32,194 nt of DNA from Alphaproteobacteria bacterium (GCA_021325375.1 JAJPHG010000028.1:1-32194), one strand, 5' to 3'. Shown: positions 8,714 through 16,124, counted from the first letter of the stretch. The notes: a model not told the origin generated them from the letters alone. Made by a program: numbers and translations.

Positions 8714-8992
8714 ATGACGAAGACACGCGTCACACTCGACCTCGATAGCGAAGACGACTCGCGCCTCCAGCAGCTCGCCGAACGGCGCGGGCAGGAAAAA
8801 TCGCGCGTGATCTCCGATGCGCTGGCGCTTCTCGACACGCAGGAGGAGCCGGATATAGAGGAAGACGTCCGTCGCCTCGAGGCCTTCAACCGCGACCAGC
8901 TTGGCGTGCCGCTGGAGGAGGTGAAGGCTTGGGTCCGAAGCTGGGGCACGGCGAACGAGCTGCCGCCCCCGGTTCCGCGCAAGGTCGTTTGA
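8714..8992 (+). CDS. Ribbon-helix-helix antitoxin-like protein without a toxin partner
   Basis: 92 residues. Residues about 4-42 (TRVTLDLDSEDDSRLQQLAE, then SRVISDALALLD) fit a ribbon-helix-helix DNA-binding domain: one strand, then two helices. The C-terminal part, EEVKAWVRSWGTANELPPPVPRK, resembles the toxin-binding tails of CopG/ParD-type antitoxins that precede RelE/ParE toxins. No toxin gene follows; the next 187 bases hold only a palindromic repeat up to the imuB stop. It is divergent from dnaE2 (30 bp between starts) and convergent with imuB. It may be a leftover antitoxin, a trans-acting antitoxin, or a stand-alone regulator of the dnaE2 promoter. The fold call is fairly safe; the role is inference. 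Confidence 0.75.
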   Translation: MTKTRVTLDLDSEDDSRLQQLAERRGQEKSRVISDALALLDTQEEPDIEEDVRRLEAFNRDQLGVPLEEVKAWVRSWGTANELPPPVPRKVV

Positions 8993-8999
8993 ACTCCAT

Positions 9000-9164
9000 T
9001 GTCATCCCCGGCCGAGCAGCACGCCAGTGCTGCGAGGGGAAGGGGACCCAGGCGGTGAAGCTTCCTCTTTCTATCCGCTAAAACGGAATGGAGCGAAGCG
9101 TCTTCGCTGCCTGGGTCCCCTTCCCTCGCATCGTGCTGACGCACGATGCTCGCCGGGGATGACA
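9000..9164. repeat. 165-bp inverted-repeat element, TGTCAT/ATGACA ends, nested hairpins
   Basis: The outer 13 bases at each end (9000-9012 and 9152-9164) are perfect inverted copies. Similarity continues inward over about 60 bases per arm, including GGGGACCCAGG and its complement. Each arm carries its own inner hairpin: GCAGCAC/GTGCTGC on the left and GCATCGTGC/GCACGATGC on the right. Those stems differ in sequence but both pair, so structure is kept while sequence drifts. The element lies between the stops of the antitoxin-like gene and imuB and may terminate both. It shares end and inner motifs with the elements at 14453 and 31866. Confidence 0.75.
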
Positions 9165-9179
9165 GGCGCGGGGTGGCCC

Positions 9180-10733
9180 TCACAGAAACGCTCCGTGTAC
9201 GGCCCATTGCAGGGTGGCGGTGTCGCGATAGAGCCAGAGGCGGCGGCCGGTTTCGTCCTCGACGCGCCAGTAGTCGCGCGCGGGGACCTCGTCCTGGTGG
9301 CGCCACCATTCCATCGCGATGCGCTCGGGACCCTCGACGTGAGCGAGCACGCGCTGGGTGCCGCGCCAGCGCATGTGGAACGCCGCACTTCCCGGCACCG
9401 CGCGCAGCAGGCTCACGGGCTCGGGCCTGGAGAAGAGGCGCAAGGGACGGCGCGGCGCCTCGCCGGGCCCGCGCAGTTTTTGCCAGGAAAGAGACGTCTC
9501 TTGCGCGTATTGCGCCGGGACTGCGGCCCAGGCGGCTTCGGGGATGTGCGTGTCGCCCGGCTGGAAGGCGAGGATACGGTCGGCTCCGAAACGCGCGGCG
9601 AGACGATCGACGAGAAAACGGATCTCGCGCCGCGCCCGGGCATCGGAGTCGAAGTCCGTTTCTTCCTCCCGTGCGCGCTCGGCGCGGACGGCTTCGAGGC
9701 GGATGAGATCGAAGCCGAAGCCGGGATCGAGCGGATCGATCAACGCGTCGAGCTTCTCGCGGAAGAGCCGTTCGACGATGCGCGGATCGCGCACGGCGGA
9801 GCCGGTCTCGACCGCGATACGGCGCACGATGCCGTCGGCGCGGAAGAACACCGCTTCGAGACGGCGCGCGCCCTCGCCGCGCTTCTCGAGAATCTCGCAG
9901 AGGGACCCCGCCAGCCCCCGCAGCGTCGCGCGGATGGTCTCTTCGGTCGCGACGGGCTCGGCGAAATTCCGCTCGGCGCGGTAGTCGGGCAAGGGCCGGC
10001 GCGGCGAGATCGCGGTCTCCGCGCGGGCGAGCGCGGTGTCGAGGATGTAGACGAGCTTTGCCCCGAAGCGCGCGGTGAGCTCGGGGCGCTTGCGGCTTGC
10101 CGCCTGGCCGATGGTCTTGAGGCCGGCGCGGCGGAAGGCGTGCGCCGTGACCGGATCGAGGTTCAGCGAGTCGATGGGGAGCGGCGCCACCGCGTCCGCG
10201 TCGCCGCCCGGCGCGATCACGCTGCCGTCGCGATGGCGCGCCAGCGCGCGCGCGGCGAGTGCTGAGCCCGCGCAGGCGCCGCGCACCGCGAAGCCTTGGA
10301 CGCGCAGGCTGGCGAGGATGCGATCCAGCATCGCCTGCTCGCCGCCGAAGAGATGGCTGGCGCCGGCGATGTCGAGCAAAAGGCCGCGCGGCGGATCGAG
10401 CGCCACGAACGGCGTGAAGCGGTCGCACCAATCGGCGATGCGGCCGAGCAGCTTGAGGTCCGCGGGCGCGTTCGCCGCCATCACCTTCAGGCTCGGCACC
10501 ATCGCGCGCGCATTGGCGAGCGGCTGGCCGACGCTCAGGCCCAGCGCCGTCGCCTTGCGGTCCAGGCCTGCGATGGTGAGCGCATTGCCCTCTTTCGCCG
10601 CGACGACGAGCGGCGGCGCGTCAGGCGGCGGAGCGGCGATCCGCCCCCAGCGCCGCTGCAGCCGGTCGGTCGAAAGACGCGGGAACCACAGCGCCACGAT
10701 CCGCCGCGACCTCGCGGCAAGCTCCACTGTCAC
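9180..10733 (-). CDS. imuB: ImuB, Y-family-like mutasome subunit
   Basis: 517 residues. ImuB resembles Y-family polymerases but lacks the catalytic acidic residues; it bridges DnaE2 to the sliding clamp and to ImuA during lesion bypass. Seen here: RRIVALWFPRLSTDRLQ at the N-terminus, ALDPPRGLLLDIAGASHLFGG in the palm region, PLPIDSLNL followed by the helix-hairpin-helix segment GLKTIGQAA, and the typical end RDYWRVEDETGRRLWLYRD. It begins at GTG 10733, inside imuA, overlapping it by 113 bases. The overlap is unusually long but required, since the conserved RRIVALWFPRL lies within it. GGAG sits seven bases before the GTG. It is third in the operon after the endonuclease III-like gene and imuA. 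dnaE2 does not follow directly. Confidence 0.92.
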   Translation of the reverse strand: MTVELAARSRRIVALWFPRLSTDRLQRRWGRIAAPPPDAPPLVVAAKEGNALTIAGLDRKATALGLSVGQPLANARAMVPSLKVMAANAPADLKLLGRIADWCDRFTPFVALDPPRGLLLDIAGASHLFGGEQAMLDRILASLRVQGFAVRGACAGSALAARALARHRDGSVIAPGGDADAVAPLPIDSLNLDPVTAHAFRRAGLKTIGQAASRKRPELTARFGAKLVYILDTALARAETAISPRRPLPDYRAERNFAEPVATEETIRATLRGLAGSLCEILEKRGEGARRLEAVFFRADGIVRRIAVETGSAVRDPRIVERLFREKLDALIDPLDPGFGFDLIRLEAVRAERAREEETDFDSDARARREIRFLVDRLAARFGADRILAFQPGDTHIPEAAWAAVPAQYAQETSLSWQKLRGPGEAPRRPLRLFSRPEPVSLLRAVPGSAAFHMRWRGTQRVLAHVEGPERIAMEWWRHQDEVPARDYWRVEDETGRRLWLYRDTATLQWAVHGAFL

Positions 10734-11415
10734 AACACCACTCCATCACCCAACATCCCGTGCCGCCGTGCCGGTTGCGGATGAGCTCCGCCTCGAAGAT
10801 CGGCCGGCCCCAATTCTCGTTGCCCCCTTTCTCGTCGTGGGGGTCCGAGCGCGCCGCGCGCACGAGCCAGCGTGTCTCTGCGCCGTTCGCCTCCGGCTCG
10901 GCCGCGAAGCGCAGCAGCAGCACGGGCACGTTCGCCGCCGCGGCACTTAAGGTCAGCTTGCGACCGGCGGTGAGATCGAGAATGCGTGGGCTCCCCGAAA
11001 GCTCGATCACCACCGCACCGAGCGCGGCACAGGAAAGCGCATCCGACGCGGCCTTGAACGCGTCCTGTACATGAGCGGCGCGCAGGAGAAGGAACCGCGA
11101 GGGATCGAGGCCCAGCTCGATCAGTCCCGTCGCCGCAAGCTCGCCGAATTCCAGCGCGCAATAATCCTGGCGGATCCAGAGGATCGGCTTGGCCCCGGCC
11201 AGACGCGCGCAGAGCACGGCCGTGAACCCAGTCGCCGCCGTCTCGTGGCCGGCAACTGCGAAGACCTCGTGCAGGGCACCGCGCGCGAGGCCGCCCTTCA
11301 GCGCGCGGTCGGCCGCGCCATGGCCGAGCGCCGCGCGTTCACGGCGGTCCTGCGTCTCGAGCCCCGCCTTGGCGAGGGCGGCGCGCAAGCGCTCAAGGTC
11401 TTGGCGCGCGCGCAT
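10621..11415 (-). CDS. imuA: ImuA, RecA-like mutasome subunit
   Basis: 264 residues. ImuA is a RecA/SulA-like protein that works with ImuB and DnaE2 in damage-induced mutagenesis. Family features: ARGALHEVFAVAGHETAATG near residue 45, PILWIRQD, GLDPSRFLLLRA, ALGAVVIEL and, near the end, ETRWLVRAARS and IFEAELIRNRHGG. No Walker A motif is visible, as usual for ImuA. The start was set at ATG 11415, where homology begins (RARQDLERLRAALAKAG), although the frame is open for 43 more codons upstream. The upstream gene stops five bases before this ATG, which suggests coupled translation. Expression should follow the LexA-controlled promoter at 12137-12167. Confidence 0.88.
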   Translation of the reverse strand: MRARQDLERLRAALAKAGLETQDRRERAALGHGAADRALKGGLARGALHEVFAVAGHETAATGFTAVLCARLAGAKPILWIRQDYCALEFGELAATGLIELGLDPSRFLLLRAAHVQDAFKAASDALSCAALGAVVIELSGSPRILDLTAGRKLTLSAAAANVPVLLLRFAAEPEANGAETRWLVRAARSDPHDEKGGNENWGRPIFEAELIRNRHGGTGCWVMEWCCDSGACREVAADRGAVVPASFDRPAAAALGADRRSAA

Positions 11416-11420
11416 GGGCG

Positions 11421-12131
11421 TCACGCGGCGCGGCGCGACGCGGTGCTCTCCACGCGCCGCAGGCAAAGTTCGGACAGGGGGCAATGAGCGCAAGCGGCCT
11501 GCACGGAGGTGCAGAACGTCTGGCCCAGGCGCTTGATGTGCCAATGCAGCTCGTAGAGGTCGTCGGCGTCGAGCTCCGCCGCGGCTCCCATCACGGCGTC
11601 ATGGGCCTCTTCCGTCGGAGCGGAAGCACTTACGAAGCCGAACCGGCGCAGCACGCGCAGGACATGGGTGTCGACGACCATCGCGCGCTTGCGCAAGGTG
11701 CTGAAATTGAGCGTCGCGGCGGCGATCTTGCGGCCGACGCCGTGGATCGCCTCGAGCCAGCGCAGGCCCTGCTCGACGGGGTGGTCCGCCAAAAAATTTA
11801 GATTCAACCGCCCCGCCCGCACGCGGATCTTGCGCAGGGCCTCTTTAAGTTCCGGCGCCTTCTTTTCGGCGTGGGTGACGCCTGAGATGAGCGCCTCGAT
11901 CTCGGCGACCGGGGCGTCGGCGAGCGCGTCCCAGCTCTCGAACCGCCGCGTGAGCCGCATATAGGCCTCCCAGGACACCCGGTCGTGGGTGCGGCTGGCG
12001 ATGAAGCTGCGGACGAACTGGCTGACCGGATCGAGCCGCTGGGCGTCGCGGATCGGCCCCGCCGCCCCGCGAAGACGCCTTTGGATCGCCCGGACATCGG
12101 CTCCGGGCGTGGAGAAGAGGTTCGCTTGCAT
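11421..12131 (-). CDS. Endonuclease III-family DNA glycosylase/AP lyase
   Basis: 236 residues. A helix-hairpin-helix motif (AIHGVGRKIAAATLNF) keeps the Lys of the Nth family; the following MVVDTHVLRVLRRFGF keeps the catalytic Asp in VDTH. A C-terminal CX6CX2CX5C set (CTSVQAACAHCPLSELC) would bind a 4Fe-4S cluster. Enzymes with both Lys and Asp excise oxidised bases and cut the abasic site. It heads the operon with imuA and imuB: its stop lies five bases from the imuA start, and a LexA box with promoter elements lies just before its ATG. The ATG at 12131 is forced, since an in-frame TGA is two codons upstream and the next Met is about 57 residues later. It appears to have no leader. It is divergent enough from E. 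coli Nth that I assign the family but not the gene name. Confidence 0.85.
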   Translation of the reverse strand: MQANLFSTPGADVRAIQRRLRGAAGPIRDAQRLDPVSQFVRSFIASRTHDRVSWEAYMRLTRRFESWDALADAPVAEIEALISGVTHAEKKAPELKEALRKIRVRAGRLNLNFLADHPVEQGLRWLEAIHGVGRKIAAATLNFSTLRKRAMVVDTHVLRVLRRFGFVSASAPTEEAHDAVMGAAAELDADDLYELHWHIKRLGQTFCTSVQAACAHCPLSELCLRRVESTASRRAA

Positions 12132-12136
12132 GGGTC

Positions 12137-12167
12137 AATATAAGAACAAAAGAAGAACACTTGTCAA
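12137..12167 (-). promoter_or_regulatory. SOS promoter with LexA box, start of the glycosylase-imuAB operon
   Basis: On the minus strand the order is TTGACA (12167-12162, perfect -35), then GTTC-N7-GTTC (12158-12144, the alphaproteobacterial LexA box, also read as GAAC-N7-GAAC on plus), then TATATT (12142-12137). The LexA box fills the spacer of 18-19 bases, so bound LexA would block RNA polymerase. Only five bases separate the -10 box from the ATG at 12131, so the transcript should start at or beside the start codon. The box form is established for this class; the exact start of transcription is inference. Confidence 0.85.
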
Positions 12168-12282
12168 TAAGACTTTGCGGCGAAAGAAATGGCTCAATTC
12201 ACGTTGAATGTGGGCGCCGGCGCGGGACGCTCATGTCCACAACGGGTGGGATAGCGGACCTAGGAGTCGCAGGTTTTCGTCG

Positions 12283-12822
12283 CTACTTCTTTGCCAGGCA
12301 GCCAATAGCCGCCTTCCGGACGAAGTCAGGCAGTTCGCCTCGAGTTCGGGTTTCGAGCAATGCCTCAAGAGCTGGCGATTTGGCGTCCGGCTTGTCCCTG
12401 AGTATCGCAAGATAGGCATTGAGCGCTCCCTCTGCGCCTGCCAACTGCTGTGCGTTCGGGTCATTCACCGTCTGCGGATGCTCAATGACGAGGGCGGCCA
12501 TTGAGAACATGTATTGCAGGACAAGCTGACTGGCATACGGATATTTGCTTTGATCAATGTCCCCCAACGAAGCCAGGCAAACGTTCACGGAAACATCGGG
12601 AGCGTCGGTGAGCCAGCTCAATGCCCATGCCCGATCCGCCGTGAGGTTTGGATTCAGCGGAGCTTCTTCGAGGTTCCGCGTGATCGAGACGAAGCGCTCG
12701 CGATCCTCAGGCGATGAACGCGTGTCCGCGGCGGACGCGGGCGTCAGCCCGCAGACCAAAGCCAGACCCAGCGCCCCGATTAACTGGCGGGCACACCGGA
12801 ACCCGATCCTGCTGTTCGACAT
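12283..12822 (-). CDS. Secreted protein of unknown function
   Basis: 179 residues. Residues 1 to about 31 form a signal peptide (basic start, then LIGALGLALVCGL, ending PASAA), so the protein should be periplasmic. The mature part is mostly helical, with two Cys (in VNVCLASLGD and IGCLAKK) that could form a disulfide. I do not recognise a family. Start ATG 12822 has GGAGG five bases upstream. It is divergent from the aldehyde dehydrogenase gene and points towards the SOS promoter region. Base composition here and in the flanking spacers looks less GC-rich than in neighbouring genes, which may mean later acquisition. Confidence 0.75.
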   Translation of the reverse strand: MSNSRIGFRCARQLIGALGLALVCGLTPASAADTRSSPEDRERFVSITRNLEEAPLNPNLTADRAWALSWLTDAPDVSVNVCLASLGDIDQSKYPYASQLVLQYMFSMAALVIEHPQTVNDPNAQQLAGAEGALNAYLAILRDKPDAKSPALEALLETRTRGELPDFVRKAAIGCLAKK

Positions 12823-12944
12823 TCGTACCTCCCCAGGTGACGCCTATTATGGCGCGCTGGGCGCACCGGCGCCAGGTTCGCAGCGGATCGCAAGCAGTCT
12901 TTGCCGACCATCTCGCCCGCCCGTCCATTCCCACCGGCCCCACC

Positions 12945-12967
12945 CGAAAAATCCTTCGGATTTTTCG
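12945..12967. repeat. Half-copy of the CGAAAAAT hairpin repeat
   Basis: A perfect 10-bp stem with loop TTC (CGAAAAATCC and GGATTTTTCG). The same hairpin occurs at 16218-16240 with the last stem pair switched (GC/GC instead of CC/GG), so pairing is preserved. The sequence just after it (CCCCCAAAGGAGGAAG) also resembles the flank of the second copy, and it supplies a strong AGGAGG (12979-12984) ahead of the next gene. Confidence 0.65.
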
Positions 12968-13020
12968 ACATCCCCCAAAGGAGGAAGTTATTGTCAGAGC
13001 CAAAATCTAGAAAGACGAGC

Positions 13021-14439
13021 ATGCGCGATCTGAGCAAGTTCTACATCGGCGGGGCCTGGGTCGCGCCGCTCGAGCCAAAGCCCTTCGACGTCGTCGATCC
13101 GGCGACCGAGACGGCGTTCGCGCGCATCTCGCTGGGCAGCGCGGCGGACGTCGACCGCGCGGTCGCGGCCGCCCGCAAGGCGTTCGAGACCTGGCAGGTC
13201 TCGTCGCGCGACGAGCGGCTCGCACTGCTCCAAAGGATCAAGACCGAGCTCGAGAAGCGCTACGACGATCTCGTCGACGCGATCACCTCGGAGATGGGCG
13301 CGCCCTTGTCGCTGTCGCGCGAGGCGCAGGCGGCTGCCGGCGTGCAGCATCTCGACGAGACCATCCGTGTGCTGAAGGACTTCGCCTTCGAGGAGACGAA
13401 CGGGCGCATCACCCTGATGCACGAGGCGATCGGGGTGTGCGGGCTGATCACGCCGTGGAACTGGCCGATCAACCAGATCGCGCTGAAGGTCTTCCCCGCG
13501 CTCGCCGCCGGCTGCACGATGGTGCTCAAGCCGAGCGAGCTCACGCCGGTGAGTGCTGCGATCGTCGCCGAGATCCTCGACGCTGCCGGCACGCCAAAGG
13601 GCGTCTTCAATCTCGTCAATGGCGACGGGCCGACGGTCGGACAAGCCATCGCGGCGCATCCCGACATCGACATGGTCTCGTTCACCGGCTCGACGCGCGG
13701 CGGCATCGCGGTGACCAAGGCCGCGGCCGACACGGTCAAGCGCGTGACGCTGGAGCTCGGCGGCAAATCGGCGAATGTGATCCTCTCCGACGCCGATCTC
13801 GAAGCCGCCGTCGAGCGCGGCGTGCTCTCCTGCTTCGGCAACACGGGACAATCGTGCAACGCGCCGACGCGCATGCTGGTGCCGCGTGCCTCTCAAACGA
13901 AGGCGATCGAGATCGCGCGCGCGGCGGCTGCGGGCGTCACGGTCGGCGATCCGCGCGACGAGGCGACGACCATGGGCCCGCTTTCGGGCAAGACGCAGTT
14001 CGAGAAGGTGCGCCGCCTGATCAAGGCCGGCATCGAGGAAGGGGCCGTGCTCGTCACCGGCGGCGCCGAGCCGGCGCGCTCAAAAGGCTATTTCGTCCAG
14101 CCCACGGTCTTCGCCGATGTGAACAACGGCATGACCGTCGCGCGCGAGGAGATCTTCGGCCCCGTGCTCTGCATCCTGCCTTACGACTCGGAAGACGACG
14201 CCGTGCGCATCGCCAACGACACGCCCTATGGGCTGGCTGCTTATGTCGAGTCGGGCGACGCGGCGCACGCGCGCAAGATCGCCGCGCGTCTGCGCGCCGG
14301 AAACGTCTACGTCAACGGCGCGCCGGAGGATCCGGCCGCGCCCTTCGGCGGCTACAAACGCTCCGGCAACGGCCGCGAGGCCGGCGCGTTCGGGTTCAGG
14401 GAATATCTGGAAGTGAAGGCGATCCTCAATCCAGAGTAA
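13021..14439 (+). CDS. NAD(P)-dependent aldehyde dehydrogenase
   Basis: 472 residues, a standard aldehyde dehydrogenase. Visible catalytic parts: PWNWP with Asn147, Lys170 in KPSE, FTGST at 221-225, Glu245 in LELGGKS and nucleophile Cys279 in GNTGQSCN; EEIFGPVL and PFGGYKRSGNGRE close the protein. It oxidises an aldehyde to its acid in the cytoplasm; the substrate cannot be read from sequence. ATG 13021 was chosen because aldehyde dehydrogenase similarity begins at RDLSKFYIGGAWV. However, an in-frame TTG at 12991 has AGGAGG exactly six bases upstream and would add ten residues; this AGGAGG is part of a repeat and may be accidental. It is followed, across a repeat, by gabD and a polyamine-oxidase-like flavoenzyme, so an aminoaldehyde substrate is an attractive inference. 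Confidence 0.92.
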   Translation: MRDLSKFYIGGAWVAPLEPKPFDVVDPATETAFARISLGSAADVDRAVAAARKAFETWQVSSRDERLALLQRIKTELEKRYDDLVDAITSEMGAPLSLSREAQAAAGVQHLDETIRVLKDFAFEETNGRITLMHEAIGVCGLITPWNWPINQIALKVFPALAAGCTMVLKPSELTPVSAAIVAEILDAAGTPKGVFNLVNGDGPTVGQAIAAHPDIDMVSFTGSTRGGIAVTKAAADTVKRVTLELGGKSANVILSDADLEAAVERGVLSCFGNTGQSCNAPTRMLVPRASQTKAIEIARAAAAGVTVGDPRDEATTMGPLSGKTQFEKVRRLIKAGIEEGAVLVTGGAEPARSKGYFVQPTVFADVNNGMTVAREEIFGPVLCILPYDSEDDAVRIANDTPYGLAAYVESGDAAHARKIAARLRAGNVYVNGAPEDPAAPFGGYKRSGNGREAGAFGFREYLEVKAILNPE

Positions 14440-14452
14440 CACACCCCCCAAC

Positions 14453-14630
14453 TGTCATGGCCCGCGAATGCGGGCCACCCAGATGGGTTCTGCACGATCT
14501 TGAAAGGACTCGCGGAGACGCGGAGGCTGCGGAGTTGAGCTCTTCTCCGTGGCCTCCGCGTCTCCGCGTGATTCATTTGCGAGAGTAAAGCAGGCGTTAC
14601 CTGGGTGGCCCGCATTCGCGGGCCATGACA
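14453..14630. repeat. 178-bp element with perfect 30-bp terminal inverted repeats
   Basis: Positions 14453-14482 and 14601-14630 are exact inverted copies (30 of 30). Each arm folds on its own (GGCCCGC, loop GAAT or ATTC, GCGGGCC). Inside is a second perfect dyad of 17 bp (14511-14527 with 14552-14568) that extends inward with a few mismatches. A shorter copy with an unrelated centre lies at 31866-31992. Each arm starts TGTCAT and ends ACCCAG. No reading frame fits a transposase, so it would have to be moved in trans if mobile. Confidence 0.85.
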
Positions 14631-14652
14631 TTGGTGTTGTTCGGGGTCTAAT
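14625..14652 (+). promoter_or_regulatory. Candidate gabD promoter with -35 box from the repeat end
   Basis: ATGACA (14625-14630) is the last six bases of the repeat element. It is followed after 16 bases by TCTAAT (14647-14652). Both match consensus at five of six positions. Transcription would start near 14659, leaving about 14 bases of leader, which contain a GGAG before the gabD ATG. Prediction by inspection. Confidence 0.4.
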
Positions 14653-14672
14653 CTCTCCATTGGAGAACCATC

Positions 14673-16124
14673 ATGAAGCTCAAAGACGAAACCCTGCTGC
14701 GCGAACTTTGCTACGTGGACGGCGCGTGGAAGAAGGCGGACAGCGGCGCGAGCATTCCCGTCACCGATCCCGCAACCGGGGTGGTGCTGGGTTCGGTGCC
14801 GAAATTCTTAGGCGCCGAAACACGCGAGGCGATCGCGGCGGCCAAGCGCGCCTTCCCGGCCTGGGCGGCGAAGACGGCGGGCGAACGCGCCACCATCCTG
14901 CGCCGCTGGAACGACCTGATGCTCGCCAATGCCGACGATTTGGCGCTGATCATGACCTTGGAGCAGGGAAAGCCGCTCGCGGAGTCCAAGGGCGAGGTCG
15001 CCTATTCCGCCTCCTTCATCGAATGGTTCGCGGAGGAAGGAAAGCGCCTCTATGGCGACGTGATCCCGAGCCACGCCTCCGACAAGCGCATCATCGTACT
15101 GAAGCAGCCCATCGGCGTCGTCTGCGCGATCACGCCGTGGAACTTCCCCAGCGCGATGATCGGGCGCAAGGCGGGGCCGGCGTTGGCGGCGGGCTGCACT
15201 TTCGTCTGCAAGCCCGCGACGCAGACGCCGTTCTCGGCGCTGGCCTTGGCCGAGCTCGCCCATCGCGCGGGCATCCCGCCGGGCGTGTTCAACATCGTCA
15301 CCGGCTCGGCGCGCGAGATCGGCGCCGAGATGACGTCGAGCCCCGACGTCGCCAAGCTCACCTTCACCGGCTCGACCGAGATCGGCCGCCAGCTGCTCGC
15401 GCAATGCGCGCCCACGGTCAAGAAAGTGTCGATGGAGCTGGGCGGCAACGCGCCCTTCATCGTCTTCGACGACGCCGACCTGGACGCGGCGGTCGAAGGC
15501 GCCATCGCATCCAAGTACCGCAACACCGGACAGACCTGCGTCTGCGCCAACCGTCTCTACGCCCAGGCCGGCATCTACGACGCGTTCGTGGAGAAGCTCG
15601 CCGCGGCCGTGGGCAAGCTGAAAGTCGGACCCGGCACCGAGCCCGGCGTGACGCAGGGCCCGCTGATCGACGCGGCGGCCGTGAAGAAGATGGAGGAGCA
15701 CATTGCCGACGCGCTGGCCAAAGGCGGTAGGCTCGTCATGGGCGGCCATCCGCACAAGCTCGGCCACACCTTCTTCGAGCCGACGCTGATCGCCAATGCG
15801 ACGCAGGACATGCTGGTCGCGAAGGAAGAGACCTTCGGCCCGCTCGCCCCCGTGATCAAATTCGACAGCGACGCCGATGCGATCGCCAAAGCCAACGACA
15901 CCGAGTTCGGCCTCGCCGCCTATTTCTATGCGCGTGATCTGAAGCGCGTATGGCGCGTGGCGGAGGCCATCGAGGCCGGCATCGTCGGCATCAACACCGG
16001 CATCATCTCGACCGCGGTCGCGCCTTTCGGCGGCGTGAAACAATCAGGCCTCGGACGCGAAGGGTCCAAGTACGGGATCGACGATTATGTGGAGATAAAG
16101 TACCTCTGTTTGGGGGGATTGTAG
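14673..16124 (+). CDS. gabD: Succinate-semialdehyde dehydrogenase
   Basis: 483 residues, the same size as E. coli GabD, which oxidises succinate semialdehyde to succinate as the last step of GABA breakdown. Motifs: LEQGKPLAESKGEV at 96-109, PWNFPSAMIGRK at 155-166, FTGSTEIG, Glu255 in MELGGNAPF, and catalytic Cys289 in NTGQTCVCANR. The CVC pattern gives Cys291 next to the nucleophile, the pair that forms a redox-sensitive disulfide in the human enzyme. PFGGVKQSGLGREGS near the end is also typical. GGAG lies just before ATG 14673. A long palindromic element separates it from the upstream aldehyde dehydrogenase, so it is probably transcribed separately. No GABA transaminase gene is in view. Confidence 0.93.
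   Translation: MKLKDETLLRELCYVDGAWKKADSGASIPVTDPATGVVLGSVPKFLGAETREAIAAAKRAFPAWAAKTAGERATILRRWNDLMLANADDLALIMTLEQGKPLAESKGEVAYSASFIEWFAEEGKRLYGDVIPSHASDKRIIVLKQPIGVVCAITPWNFPSAMIGRKAGPALAAGCTFVCKPATQTPFSALALAELAHRAGIPPGVFNIVTGSAREIGAEMTSSPDVAKLTFTGSTEIGRQLLAQCAPTVKKVSMELGGNAPFIVFDDADLDAAVEGAIASKYRNTGQTCVCANRLYAQAGIYDAFVEKLAAAVGKLKVGPGTEPGVTQGPLIDAAAVKKMEEHIADALAKGGRLVMGGHPHKLGHTFFEPTLIANATQDMLVAKEETFGPLAPVIKFDSDADAIAKANDTEFGLAAYFYARDLKRVWRVAEAIEAGIVGINTGIISTAVAPFGGVKQSGLGREGSKYGIDDYVEIKYLCLGGL

Noticed and set aside
8993..9179. RelE/ParE-type toxin gene after the antitoxin-like gene
   Set aside because: No frame of suitable length or content exists; the segment is an inverted repeat.
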